64,000 nucleotides of DNA from Sarcocystis neurona (taxonomy: Eukaryota > Apicomplexa > Conoidasida > Eucoccidiorida > Sarcocystidae): contig KL647293.1 in NCBI GenBank assembly GCA_000727475.1, forward strand, positions 2,882,853-2,946,852, written 5' to 3'. Numbering within the stretch: the first letter of the stretch is position 1; every line of letters starts with the position of its first letter. Position numbers and translations under genes: made by a program. Below the pieces are notes generated by a model. That model was not told the origin of the DNA, did not search any database, and was given only the letters and a program-made list of their open reading frames with translations. Shown piece after piece: positions 1 to 12,062 of the stretch.

Positions 1-20
1 TTCGTGCACGCACAATTCTT

Positions 21-3000
21 ATGAAGAGTGGAAGAAAGAAGGAGCATTGGCCGAGCCTGGCGGCAGAAAGGCGAAAGCTTGTGCATGCTTCCGAGCGTGC
101 CGGAGGAGGCCATCACAGTCGTCGCCAGGAAGCAGAAGGCGGTTTGAAGATCGAAGAACGCTCACATTTGGCGGACTTCGTCAGACGTTGCCACTCCGCT
201 GAAAATCCCACTGTCAGCGGAAACACAACAGCAGTCAGTTTACACAGAGGCAACACTCTGCAGGGGCCTCCAGCTACGCTCGCCAGAGGTAACTTTTTCA
301 CCGCAGTGCAACCACATCGACCGACGACGAAGGCAGATATAAATGCCCAGACAACAGAGAATTCGTTCCAACAGGGGAGCAACAGGAGCCATGCGAGTAC
401 CGGCAAGACGGGAAAAGCAACGGCGTCCCCACGGTCTTGTTGTAAGAAGTCGTGGCAGGAAGAGTGCGCCTGGCTGAGAACCCCCCCTGGAGAGGACGCC
501 GCTGAAGGCTGTGCTGCAGAGACTCTAATAACCCAGTGGCAGCAGCAGCAACACGCAGAAGAGGAGTGGCTCTTTTTCAAACAACTGGAACACCACCCGT
601 TTTGGAAGGAGGAGGATGGTGTCCATACGCCGCGCGCGTGGAGGATCGAGGGCACCGAACTGGAAGAATGCACGAGGGACGAAGTAAAGACGCTGTCTTC
701 ACCAGACAGGGGGAACACTGCTGCAGAGGCGGAATTATACGCTGTCAAGAAACGAAACGTAGACAGCGAGCCAGAAATCCCGCTGCAGCGCCTGCGAGAA
801 ACTGGACGCCGGTTCGAAGCGCCGTGCAGCGTTGTAAGCTCCTTCAGTTTGAAGTAACGCTTTTTCAATAGCGCGTTCAGTCGCGGATACTGCTTCGCTT
901 TCGTCTGTGCATGCTTGCGAAAACGTGCGAAGTTTGAGACGTACATGGCGTGGGCCAACATGACGTAACACTCGTCTTCATGAATTGCGCATGCGTTCTT
1001 TCTTAGCGTTTTGCATCGAACCGGAGCGACAAGCTCTCATAACTGCAGAGACACAGTCTCTTTCATCGTTACACAGGTGCCGAGGGATTTTTTTCTCGAG
1101 GTTTCTTCTTTGTAATAAAACCATGCGAAATAAAATAAGTGCCTTCACCCGATGCCGTCTGGGGGAGCTGTGCTCTGTGTATTTCATTGAATGTGTACGC
1201 TGGCACACCGTCAAGGTAGACATACGTGTACTTGAATATGTGAAGCTATCCATCATACAGACACATGTGTGTGTGTGTGTCTCTCTCCTCGTCTGTACAC
1301 ACACACGGCTATGCGTGGGAAAGCGTCGGAACTGCAAGGTGCTTGGTAGCTCTCAAGAAGTGCGCGTTTCCTGCGTTTTTGCGCAGCGTGATAGAGCAAC
1401 AACAGAAATGGTGAGACAAGGACTACAAATGAGAGGAGATATAAGGACGACGAAGACGACGAGCGTGGGACGTTGCGTCAGCGGCGCGAGATCATCTCGA
1501 GTGCAGTGTCCAAAATCCACAGCTCTGCGTGCGAAACGTGACTCAAAAGTGAGGCGACTGCTACGCACGATGATGCGAGGCGGCGGCCACCGCGCGGACG
1601 AGCTGGCGCAGCGGTGGCTAGATGACAGCGGTGGCAAGGCTTCTGGCAGCGACAGCAGCAGCAGCGAGAACAAAAAGGAGGAGGCGAGGACGTGGATGCA
1701 AAAAGCGAAAAAGTCGGGAGCACCGTGCCGGCGGAATTCCCCGGATCAGCGGTCGGCAAATGCGTCCGCCGCAGAAGAAGAAAGAACGAGCCAGAGTTCT
1801 AGTGGGGCATCCCGTGGATGGGTCAACATAGAGAATACGGAGGAGCAGGAGGGGGACGACGACGAGCAGCGCCTTTCTGAAAAGGACTCCTTCGTGTTCG
1901 ACATAGGAGAAGACGTTTTCTGTAATACGGAACGTCCGGCAGAAGTGCCAGTGAAGCGGCTGGAACGCGTTTGCGCCGAAAGCAACAGTGCTGGAGACAC
2001 GGGAAAAGCCACGAGTTTTCTTTCGGCAGTGTCCTTTCAAGCGGCACGGCGCGGTGTCCACAGCGGACGCAGCGGCGAGGACGTCGGGTCAGAGAAAAGC
2101 CCAAGTAGCAGCAGCATCTGCAAACGGAAAACTTTGAGGAGAGGTAACGACAGCAGCAATGTGAAGAAGAGTGATGGCAACGTCGACTGCAGTTTGCACA
2201 GCACCAGCTTGCAGGCGATACCGAATCCAAGCGGATTCTTGGAGGTGATAAAGGAGGGGATAATGCGGCAGGAGTCAGCGAGTTGTACGTGGCATGGTGA
2301 GCGGGATTTTCGAAGAGCATACGAAGACTGCGTGCCACCTCACGAGGCAGGCGGATATGATAAGCATGGGAGGAAGGAGCGAGACGATGCGGAGCACCTC
2401 AAAGAAGCCACACCAGCAAGAAGGTGTACAGAAAGTGAGCGCCTGCCGGTGACAAGAGGCAGTCCTTCGAGCAGTATCTCCTCCCGTGGGGAGTGGGAGA
2501 CCCTGGAGAGGGAGACGACCACCCCTACGCAGCAGATCTCTTCGAAGTGTGATGCGCCAGAAGACACGCGTGTCAAGGCGAGCGAGATAAGGCCTGCAGA
2601 GAACGCGTCAGCCGCTCGTGGAAGGGGTGCGGTAGGCGAGAATTTGGGACACACAGAGGAACGTTTCGAAAAAAGAGACGCAAGTGGAGATTCCGACGTA
2701 AGGGAATCCAGAGATGGTGGAGTTGCACGAGCGTGCCGAAAAGGTGAGACGGGAAAAAAGGGAAGTGGCGAAGAGGAAGACGCAGGAAAGGCACAATCGG
2801 CAGTGAAGAAGACGCCAAGTGTGTGTAAAAACCCGAACAATTCGAAAAGAGAAGATGAAGCAGGAGGTACACATGTCACTGCCATTCTTGCCGTCGACCC
2901 GACCACGCCACGGGGCAGTGGCACCTCGCTTCTGAGCTTTTTCGGGACCGCTGCGGGATGGAGTTTCCTGAAAAAGGGATGGAAAAAGCAAAACGAGAAG

Positions 3001-4059
3001 GAAGAGAAGATAGAAGGAGAGGAGGAGGAAGCAAAGCGTATGCAGGGCAGAGACGGAACAGGTAGCAAGAAGGGCTTCAGCGCCTGCAACAGTGGTGTGA
3101 CTTCGCTGGGGAACGACACGCTTGATCCGGTTGAAGACAGCAGTGAGGAGCTGCGTGGTCTGGTGGTCACCGTGGGCAGAACAGGTGTGGCAGAGCGTGG
3201 TGGAAAGAGCTTCTTGAGTGTTTGGCGCCCTGTCCACAAGAGAAGAAGCAGCAGCAGCAGGACCGATGTGAGGAGCAGTAACAGCAACGGTGAAGCGAGA
3301 AGAGGCAGTGTCAGGAGGCGTGTGGCTGGCTGCAGCGAGAGCCGTAGTAGCCACCGGGGACGGAGTAGCGAACGACGAAGGCGTCGATCCCTTGACAGGA
3401 ACAACAGTAGCAGTCCCCGCCACAGCAACAGTGGCAGCAGCCTCCGGTGGGGAGGGCGGGAGAGCCCAAGCACACACCACCACAGCAGCAGCAAGAGCAA
3501 GTTCGACAGCACGAGGGGCACCGTGTACCGCAGCCTGAGCAACCACACGTTTTGGGGCACGAGTCGCGTTCACAGGAGCAGCTCCGATGGTGAGGGGAGG
3601 GCACATGCAGGTGCTTGTAGCGGAACAAGTATGCGCGTGTACGTAGCGTCGAGTGACAGTGCAGCAGCGAAAGCTGCAAGCGGGGGACAACCAATGCGTC
3701 AGATGAACCTACACGCTCCGGGAGAGCTGCTGCAGCTGTGCAGCACCGCCGTCCATGCTTTGCCTGTCTCGCCGTACGCGCCGTGCACAAAACGGATGCG
3801 AGGCAGAACAGGAGGCAGTGGAACAGGAGCAAAACGCCGGAGGAGCAGAGTCGCCGCAGACAAGTTGGGAAAGAATTTGGATTTTTGCGATTCCCGCTTG
3901 AGACGGGGCAGAATACTGCAGAAACAACTGGGGAAGGAGGACCTCGCGTGCGCTCAATGGAAACAAGCGGCCGGGCAGCTGCTACGTGTTGCCAAACACA
4001 AAAACAGCAAAGGTGGCGCAGACGCCGCACACGCGCATGTCAACAGTGATCTACGGTAA
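21..4059 (+). CDS. Large disordered Ser/Arg-rich protein, two exons, 5' end may lie outside window
   Basis: Model: exon 21-833, intron 834-1386, exon 1387-4059, stop at 4057-4059, about 1161 residues. The donor (GTAAGC at 834) and acceptor (pyrimidine-rich, ending GCGCAG at 1386) are both phase 0, so the two open frames join cleanly. The frame is open to the left edge, so the ATG at 21 may not be the true start. Residues 1-271 are hydrophilic, with a QQQQ stretch and a Trp/Glu-rich part. The second exon is strongly acidic and Ser-rich, with many Lys/Arg clusters. An RS-like tract rich in Ser-Arg dipeptides lies near 3250-3580, followed by a His/Ser run. No catalytic domain is visible. RS tracts occur in splicing and nuclear proteins, but a function cannot be assigned. 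The 406-residue minus frame opposite (2340-3560) is a by-product of purine-rich codons. If the splice is wrong, the second exon could start at the ATG at 1408 or 1570. Confidence 0.62.
1262..1308. repeat. TG/CA dinucleotide microsatellite
   Basis: A (TG)n run followed after a short pyrimidine spacer by (AC)n, inside the intron proposed for the gene at 21-4059. The two runs are complementary and could pair. Confidence 0.8.
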
Positions 4060-4162
4060 TGCATCTGCGAAATGAATACGTTTTACCTGTCCCTGTAGAG
4101 ACAGATGTATAAATGCATAACTCTCTTTCGCTCTTCTCTCCCTGCCCTCCGTCTATATATCT

Positions 4163-4193
4163 CTGCGTCCGCACACTGTGTGTGCGGACGCAG
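4163..4193. repeat. Perfect 13-bp inverted repeat with 5-nt loop
   Basis: Arms 4163-4175 and 4181-4193 are exact reverse complements (CTGCGTCCGCACA / TGTGCGGACGCAG) with loop CTGTG. It lies 104 nt after the stop of the gene at 21-4059 and about 290 nt before the next gene, so it is either in the 3' UTR or intergenic. A role in 3'-end formation or mRNA stability is possible but unproven. Confidence 0.8.
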
Positions 4194-4479
4194 CTGCGTC
4201 GACACGTAGATACGTATGTGCGTTGTTGACTGACGTGCAGAGGCGCTAACCGACAGGACTCTGCAGCACGGCAGCAATTCAGACGGACTCGATCAACGCA
4301 CGCAAGCGAGTTTGTCTGGGCGATGGCTGTTGCTGTTTTTCTCGTCTGCACAACCTCAAGCACAAGAGACTGAGCCCCTTTTGCAGCTGTGCACATCACC
4401 GTCTCTCACAACTGTGACCATTAATATGTAATGTATATACACAGAAAGGTAAATGTGCAAGCGCGTCCACTCGAGGTGT

Positions 4480-5718
4480 ATGTCTACTGCTGCTGGAGAG
4501 CAGCGGGCACTGGCACGTCTCGAATCCAGGTAGCACTAGACAAGAAAATCCGTACTTGTAGTAGAGACAAGCCAGAGTCGCGTGGTTTTTTTTCCCCTCA
4601 TCCCTGCGTGCAGGCAGAGCGTAGGTCTTTGGACGGCGTCGCTGGGTTCGAACCCGTGCCTGCAGGTGGGCGTCGGCAAGGGTAGTCGCAAAAACTGCAA
4701 CAGCAACAACAGCAACGAGCTGCAAGCTCGTTTCCACGAGTGGCCCTCTTGGACGCTGCGTCAACAGTATGCAACTGCTGCAGGAGGGTTGGCTTTTCAG
4801 AGTGCCTCTCGGCTTTCTCCTGCGTTTCCCGGTGTGTACCCGTTTTCGCCTGCTGCACCTCACTTCTTCAACACCACTCCCTTCTCTTCAACTGCTGACA
4901 CGGATGCCCTGGTTGGCACTGCTCCTGTTCGCGTCCCTGCTGGTGCTGCTCCGTTGCACGACACGGATGTTGCAGCGGGCGGCTTCACATCTCCCGTCTA
5001 CGTCAGTGGGGCAGCCGCTGGCTGCTTTCCTAGGTTTTTGCATTCTGCTTCCGCCGTTGCTCGTTCTCCAGCTGCAGCGTGTGCGCGTGCTGCTGGTGCT
5101 GGTGCCCGTGCGCAGGGCGCTTCTGTAGAGTCAGAGGAGGTATTCGGTAATGCGCTGCTGCCCACAAGCGGCTGCCCCAGTACCGCCTCCACCGTAAACA
5201 GACACATAGAACCTGACGGCGGTTGTGCTGCTGCTGCCGCTACGACTTCACCTTTCTGGTGTCGATGGCCCGCAGCTGTGTTACGCGTGGTTGGTCTGCC
5301 GCTGCGCACTGTGGTCCACCTGCTAGGTCTTAACGTGAGCGGCGCGTACGACCGGTGGAGAGGAGAGATACGGCAGCAATCGCTGCGAGGCTTCCTTACT
5401 TTGTGCTTGCTGGACGGTGTCGTGTGTGCTGCCGTTGTCTGGGGTGTGTGCCACTTAGCCGTATTCGCGACCCGCGGAGCGTTCAAAACAGCTTACTTGC
5501 ACGTACACAATATTGACGCAGAAAGAACTAGTCACTACTTTGATGGTCTGACGTATCGATTCTGGGGAAAACGGCCTCTTTACTTCACTGACAACCCTAT
5601 CCTCGGAGCAGGTCGGGCTGCTGACGCTGAAATTGCAACAGACCCGTGGAGCGGTCTACATTACCTGCAGCAGCGAGGCATTGCCTGGTATCAGCACCAC
5701 ATGTACGGAGACTTGTGA
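4480..5718 (+). CDS. Probable mitochondrial inner-membrane protein, conserved-looking C-terminus, function unknown
   Basis: Model: ATG at 4480, exon 4480-4529 (16 codons plus AG), intron 4530-4613 (84 nt, GTAGCA donor, acceptor after a long pyrimidine run ending GTGCAG), exon 4614-5718, TGA stop; 384 residues. Exon 2 has no early in-frame ATG, so the small first exon is needed, and the phase (2+1) fits. The N-terminal 100 residues are rich in Arg, Ser, Ala and Asn with few acids, as in mitochondrial presequences. A low-complexity Ala/Val part follows. One clear membrane helix (about residues 280-305, LTLCLLDGVVCAAVVW core) precedes an ordered, aromatic-rich tail ending WYQHHMYGDL. The shape (presequence, one helix, short soluble tail) resembles the lineage-specific respiratory-complex or ATP-synthase subunits of apicomplexans, but that is inference. 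Confidence 0.6.
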
Positions 5719-8700
5719 ACGGCATGTCTCGATGTAAAGTTACATGAGAGTCCTGTCCGAACAATTATCCGTGACAGGCATCCCACACACGAAGGTGAAC
5801 GCATTTTCCTGTCGCCATGCGCACCTGCGTCCAGCTTTGTCCTGAGGGGTATCCTCCTCTCAGCCACATAAACTCATGCATACGCTTCAGGAGCTCAGAC
5901 GCCTTTTCTAGTGTCTATATGCATTCCGCGTACAGATGCCCTATTGTGTGACGTGTCCCTTGTACGACGAGGAGCAAGGGAGGTGTCAGTAACAGAGGGG
6001 GCGCCGAGAGAGACAGGCGGGAAGAAAATTTAGCAACGCAGCCGTTCAAGGCATTGAAAGACGCGGCAGCGGCTGCTGAACGTGCCAACTGTAACGAGGG
6101 AGAGCAGATCAGGGCAGGAAAGAGGAACTCAGTAACGTTATATATACATGTTGGCAGCGAGAACAGTGGGATGCCGCCTACAGATGCCAGCTGAATGGCA
6201 CAAGTATTTGCGGGTGCAGCTGTCTGTACGTTAGAGCTGCGCACGCGGGTGTGGCTCAACTGAAGAGCCAGTTCGACGTGCGGAACGAGCTGGGCGGATT
6301 TCAGAGGTGAATATATGGACATAGCTTCCAGCCTGAGACAGGTGCTCCTCTGGTCCGCGCATGTTTGCACCGATACCGCATGTCTGAGTAACGGCTTATG
6401 GAATGCCTGCGGATGTTGACAGAAGAGCGCTGGTTGGGATACTCGCATGTGAACACTCGCGTGTGATTGACTTTCTCGTCTATTTGTGTTTCCTGTACAT
6501 CTAGACACCTTTTTCTGAGTCGCGCACACTTGTGCGACGTGTGTGTACGTCCTGTGCCCTTCAACGCGTGGGCCCTTATCCTCGCGAGTAGTAGTACAAG
6601 AATCGGTGGATTTGTGCGTTTGTTAGAAATACACGTGACCCACTTGTTTCTACCCTACCGTGCACGCCAAACCGCACGGGTAGACGACTTTCAGATTTTG
6701 GAGCGTGTCTCATGTGGTAGTCACGCACATTTACTTTGGAGCATTCTTGAGCACAGAACTCACGGAGGCCGTGCTACAAAGCAACATCTACAAATGCTGC
6801 ACTTGTGAAAATTATGCATAGAGTTTGTGTTTTGGTGCTTCCCTGTCTGCACACATAGTGGTGGGAGTACTGCCCCACTGCTGAAACTGAAGACGCAGGT
6901 CTAATTCATGAATACTGTCACGTGTGCAAATACTGGTGGAGGATGAACGCTCCCTTGCGTTGAGACTCGTGCGTAATCAGTTGAGGGAGCTCTTCCACAA
7001 CTGAACTCTCAAGACCGCTTATCCAGCCATGAAATACATGCGTGTAAAGGAGTACACACGTTTGCATGCAGCTGTCGATGTGATTGTTTTTTGGAAATGT
7101 GAAATATAATCATGGGAAGCTTTGTACTGGAAATGGCCTCTCTTCTACTACACTCTCCGTGTAGCGCATAGAGCCAGCAACAGTAAAAGCATACGCGAAC
7201 GCATGCAGGCTGCGTTGTAAGCAGCATTTCCGCGTTGGAAGTCCTCCAATATGGAGACCCGTTGACAGCGGACCGCGTCGGCTTGCATGCAGTGGCTGCT
7301 GTACGGATCTGTTTTACGTATCTAGGGTGTAACGTTGAGGCTGTCCATGGGAATCCGCGGACGGAGCGATGGGAATCAAGAAGGGAGCGGCTCGCCGACA
7401 GAAGATCACTGAGACTCTCTTTTACGGTATCTACATACACATATGTGTGTGTCCAAGCGTGTGCTGGTGTACACGTCGGTGCCGGACCATGGCAGTTGTG
7501 GAAATGGGTGTCCGCACTCTGCAAAGGTTGGAAATACTGATGCGTATACAGATCAGTTAAGCAAAAATATTACACGTAGTGGTACGTGAATACGTAGAGG
7601 TTGGCATGGGTATATTGTTTGCCTCTCAACAGAGACAGAATAGAATGGTCGCAAAAGTCACACACACGCTCAAAGTGTACACTTGCAAACAAATGCAACG
7701 CGCGTCACTAGCGAAATCCACTACAAAAGGTTTTCTGCCTTTTTCCGAAGCTTTCGTGCGATGGTGCGCGTACGTACGCGCTACCTGCCAGAATATCTGC
7801 ATGTAGGTATGCAGGTGAGGGATGAGACCTGTGTTGAATAGTCTGCGAGACTGGACACCGCATACGGGCTACATCCCCATGTACCTGTTACTTCTGCGTC
7901 TGTGCTGGTGTACAATGAAAGATCGGGTGTTCACCCATTCTTACCTATTTTGCTACCTACACATGTGTGTGAGAAGTTGTCACCAAGAGAACACAGCGTA
8001 TATGGAGCGGACGGGAGAAGGGCACCAGCTTCACTTGGAAGTACAGCCCGTCAATCAATTCGTAGTGAAGTCCCCAGTATGCAATGCGCCGCGCAGACAA
8101 GAGAGAGAACAGCAACACGGTGGTATGGTGAAGCACACTGGCGCTATGTATGTCCCTCATTACTATCACACCACGCGGAGCGAAGCCAAGAGTGCTTCCT
8201 GTATGTGGTAGGCATGGGTGGACAACCCGCAGACATGCCAACGGAAAAGGAAACGTTCTACTACGTATTTCTTGAACACCGGCGTTACCACGCAGCGACG
8301 GAGGAGCATGACACTGGACAGCGAAGGGTACTGCAGTCTGGCTCACTGAAACTGGTGAATACGCCGTGAACGTGTGACAAATGCGGGGTCGGTCTGACGA
8401 CATCCTGCATGTCCTCCCACAGGCAAACTAGGGATCCTCCAGCAGAAGTGTGACGAGTGCGGGTTGTTCTGGACGCGTTCCATGTGTTTTTGTTGATGCT
8501 GCTTTTTTCTCCATGTACACTCGCGAACTTTTGAGAGTCCCCTGATATGAGACTGCACTGCGCTGCGCTGGACATAGTTTACGTGCACCTGTTGCAGCGA
8601 TGTGAAGTACAGATTTTTCTGTCTCTCTGACGCAGCGGTGTGGTGCGCGGCTGTGTGCACGTGCTGCAGCAACGTGACCCACGAGTCTTCATACTCGGTT

Positions 8701-8765
8701 GACATAGCACTTCACTGCGTGTAGTCGTGTGCCCTTCTGCTACGGCATCGTCCTGGAAGCGCTCT
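5719..8765. other. Largely non-coding interval
   Basis: No convincing gene. A plus frame at 5957-6194 (Ala/Lys-rich, no ATG) could be a UTR or stray exon. The 204-residue minus frame at 5915-6529 and the 171-residue minus frame at 7009-7524 show no coding bias. The rest holds short interrupted frames and scattered CA/TG-rich sequence. Confidence 0.5.
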
Positions 8766-8988
8766 CTGTTCGATTTTTTTCAACAGACAATGCGGGGCGA
8801 ACCTTGCCCGAAAACTTCTTTGTGGCACTCTCACACAATCTGTCTCATTGCTACAGTGCGTACGGAATGAAAACCCAATCTGTTCCGTCTTTCAGCAGAA
8901 AACGCGGGAAGAACCTTACCCGGAAACCTCTTCCTGGAACTGTCACACAGTCTGTCTGCGTGCTAACGTGCGTGCGGAATGAAAAAGC
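8766..8988. repeat. Diverged tandem duplication, period about 112 bp
   Basis: Two adjacent copies (about 8766-8876 and 8880-8988) align along their length, both starting CTGTTC and sharing CGAACCTTGCCCG/AGAACCTTACCCG, CACACA.TCTGTC and GTGCG.ACGGAATGAAAA blocks. They differ by many substitutions and at least one 1-nt indel, so they are unlikely to be protein-coding. Confidence 0.75.
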
Positions 8989-9469
8989 CGTAGTCGAAGC
9001 TGGGACGTTTGCAAGGAGGTGAGTTGTAGTGGAACTACAAATCTTCATTTTTAAGTGCAGTATTGTGAAGCACGCACGCATACTATACCGGCGCAGCCAG
9101 TACACACAGATATATTCATACTACATCTGCGTATACATACTGAAGTATGTGGTGTTCTACATATACGTCCCTATATACAGACGGACACTCAGGTGAAGCA
9201 CAGTCAAGACAAAGTGAACGTGCGTGCTGTAACCCCTGCAGGCCTATAGGTCCACATGTCCCGTGCGTATACAGGAGAACCTTGTGACCCGCTGCTGTGC
9301 CAGAAGCTAAGTGTCGCAGAGACGTGGCCTGTCATAATGGACGTAGGTAGGCACAGAGGGGAGAGGTACATGTACGCATATGAGTGTAGTGATTGACCGT
9401 TGAGTTCGCGCATAGATCGTTGTACGTGTGGAAATCTAAGACTCCGGTTCACATGAGATGTCCCAAAAG

Positions 9470-9768
9470 TTTACTTAGCCCGGGTGACGGCGGCGGACGT
9501 CCGCACCTTTGAAGAAAGGTGTGTCAGTGTTTCCAGATGTATGCACAGTTGTACACCAGTTGTGAATGTCGAAATCAGTTTGCTTACTAACGACGAAGAT
9601 ACATGCACTTTCTTCGAGTACGCGTACACACACGTACTACGTGCTTCCTCTGCACAGACAGTGACGCAAATGGTCAGTTTACTCTGTCGTATGCGAGAAG
9701 TTGGTGATCCCGTTGCATCCGAAACACTCTCAACCGAACACGCACACACTTGTCAGTTAGTGCGTCTG
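9470..9768 (+). CDS. Candidate internal exon, unknown protein
   Basis: After a pyrimidine-rich stretch ending CTTAG near 9480, one plus frame stays open to about 9768 and beyond, with a good purine-first codon pattern and mixed amphipathic composition (includes DVRTFEERCVSVSRC and VTQMVSLLCRMREVGDP). It lacks an ATG, so it would be an internal exon. The downstream 100 codons up to 9912 look less coding. No family recognised. Confidence 0.28.
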
Positions 9769-9934
9769 TGTGTGTCTTTACGAAAGTATATCTCCGCCTG
9801 CATACGCGTTCGTGCGCGTTCGTGGAGGTGCGGAAGGTTGTCTGTTTTCTGTGGCCGAGTCACTCACCGGATTCACGCCGTTTCGAGGCTACACCACAGG
9901 ATACTTACCTGAAATGTGATGCATATACGCATGC

Positions 9935-9960
9935 ATATCTATATATATGTATATAGATAT
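9935..9960. repeat. AT-rich hairpin
   Basis: Arms 9935-9945 and 9950-9960 are exact 11-bp reverse complements around TATG, within a TA-rich microsatellite (9930-9985). Confidence 0.6.
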
Positions 9961-10510
9961 ATACATATACATATGGCATATGCACTTAATTGTTAAATGT
10001 GTATCATCTGGGGTAAACGACTGTTGATTAGGCTGAGCGAATATTATTGTGCAGTACGTATTCGCCTACGGAGAGGTGGACGCAGCGGCACGTGCGTGCA
10101 TTGATACGTTCATTTATGTATTGCTGCAACACATGGTGTGTACGATTTTATCCATACTCCTTGCCGCACTGTGCTTGGAGTCCTCCGAACGCTCATAGTT
10201 TTCGTCCCTGCAGAAAATATCTCCTGAGGAGATGCACTTAAGGAAGTGACATACAATAGCAAGGTTTGCCACCAACTTCTGTATGCTTCTACTGGACGTC
10301 TTCAACGGACACACCTGTATCTATCCGAATAATATCTATTCGAATCCCACTATGCGAACGTGTATCCGTGTACCCGAAGTTTTCCTCTCGTAAGGTTACG
10401 AACGTGTGCAGATGGGACACAAACATGGCGAATGCTACATCAAACACAGCTGTCGATTCAGCTCAGGTGACCTCTACGATACACCTCTGTTATTGCCGCG
10501 CTATACGTAG

Positions 10511-10770
10511 GGCTCCTGGGGCGGCGAGAGGCTACTAGAGAGCCCGGCGAAATTCGTGCTGCCGTAGCCGCGTGTTGGCTCCTGGTTGTATTTGCATTCC
10601 TGGTCAGTGCCCCTCCTTCTTGTCGTTGGCCTTCTGGTATTGCCACCCCTTTTGGTACTCTTCTTTAGGAGGAGGAAGATGCAGCCTCGGCCGCAAGGTC
10701 ACGTCAGCGGTCACAAAGACAGATCCACGCACAGGCCCAAGAAGCTGTGCATAACGATCCGAGGAACTAG
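10511..10770 (+). CDS. Candidate last two exons of an unknown gene
   Basis: An exon from about 10511 (acceptor CGTAG) carries the frame GLLGRREATREPGE..AAVAACWLL and ends at a phase-0 donor at 10588 (GTATTT) or 10603 (GTCAGT). After a T/C-rich intron ending CTTTAG at 10668, the frame EEEDAASAARSRQRSQRQ continues in phase to a TAG at 10768-10770. The tail is Glu/Ala/Gln/Arg-rich and probably helical. If the second donor is used, a hydrophobic segment (LLVVFAFL) remains and the protein could be membrane-bound. The rest of the gene was not located. Confidence 0.35.
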
Positions 10771-11907
10771 AATCGAAAATTAGAAAAATAAACGTACATG
10801 CGCGAACGCGGCAGTGTGATGTATTTTCTGCTTCTCCGTTTGAGCGGGACCCTGCTGCATTACTTCGACTAAAAAAGCCTCTAGATCAAGCGAGGTAGAG
10901 TCAAACGCTGAGGAACCGCGTCGCATGGGCACCGAGGATCCGGACAACCCGCCACAACCACCTGCAACACGAACCGTGTCGACCGGCGGCAAGTGCATCT
11001 AAGGATGCAGTGTTTGTGTGCGCGCTGCGTAGTTGCTAGAAAAGGCAACATGCCACGTAAACAACAGACGGTCTAGCAATAACTGCGGCAGGCTGCCCAA
11101 CAGAATCGGCAGTTTTGCGGAGCCTCCTGAACGTGGACGCAAGGATGTGACGAGAGGGCATCTGCGGCACCAGGCGCGATGCAATTCGCTCCCCAGAAGA
11201 CTCCGGGGCCGCGTCCATTCGCGTAAGCGCAGTGCTTGACAGACACATATGTGATTGAGTACGTTTGGCAACAAGTAACCGGATGATGCGGAATGCGTAC
11301 TTGCACAGCGAAGGTGGTAGTGCGTTGCAGACGTAAATGCAAAGGGTAAGAACGCCAACCCGTCTGCACATTAACTTCAAATGACACCCGGAGACGCGTT
11401 GAGAGCTGCGGAAGTACAACCAGTAAGCACGTCCTAGGCCGCTTCCGGATGTGGCCATGTAGCTGTTTCTACGAGGCGTCCAGTAGGCACCTGCGACGTG
11501 TAAGCCGGGTGGAGGGAGGTATTGTGTCGACATACCGTCAGGTGGTATTACGTACGGGCATCTCCGAAGTCAGATGGCGACCCTCCGACGGCTTTATAGT
11601 CTACTTACGACAGAGCCACCGGCTGGTCAGCACGCACTGCCATTACTTGATAAACTACTGCGTACCCGTGTGCGTTACGGTACAAGTCTCTTTCTGTCAT
11701 ACGTTGAGTTCAACGTGCATATGTGTTTGTCACAGAAGAGCACTGTTACGCAAGTCAATGTCTCTCACGTACCACAAAGACGGACACTGCCGTAACTGCT
11801 GTAACAAAAGTGTACACAGAGACACTTCGGGCGGTGCTTCTCTGCACATTCTACGACACCGACGCCTGCCCCGATCTCAGCTTCAGCATTCATGCATGCG
11901 CTACGTT
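10771..11907. other. No supported gene
   Basis: Short frames on both strands overlap at 10999-11533 without splice support. Nothing assigned. Confidence 0.45.
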
Positions 11908-12062
11908 ATTCGAGAACACATCTGGATGACAACCAATCGCTATGGTCAACACACGAGAAGGCATACGTACAATATCAGCATAAATACAGTCCGCTCATTA
12001 TTCGAGAACACATCAGGATGTCAGCCAATCGCTGTGGCGAACACATGATAACGCACATGCAC
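11908..12062. repeat. Diverged tandem duplication, period 92 bp
   Basis: Copies starting ATTCGAGAACACATC at 11908 and 12000 align for about 60 nt without indels (shared ATTCGAGAACACATC, GGATG, CAACCAATCGCT/CAGCCAATCGCT blocks). Confidence 0.7.

Noticed and set aside
2340..3560. 406-residue minus-strand ORF opposite the Ser/Arg-rich gene
   Set aside because: Its Leu/Ser/Pro-only composition is what the reverse complement of AGC/AGG/GAG-rich codons gives; the plus frame has the better coding pattern.
4645..4660. B-box-like GGGTTCGAACCC
   Set aside because: It lies inside the coding exon of the 4480-5718 gene, and no tRNA fold surrounds it.
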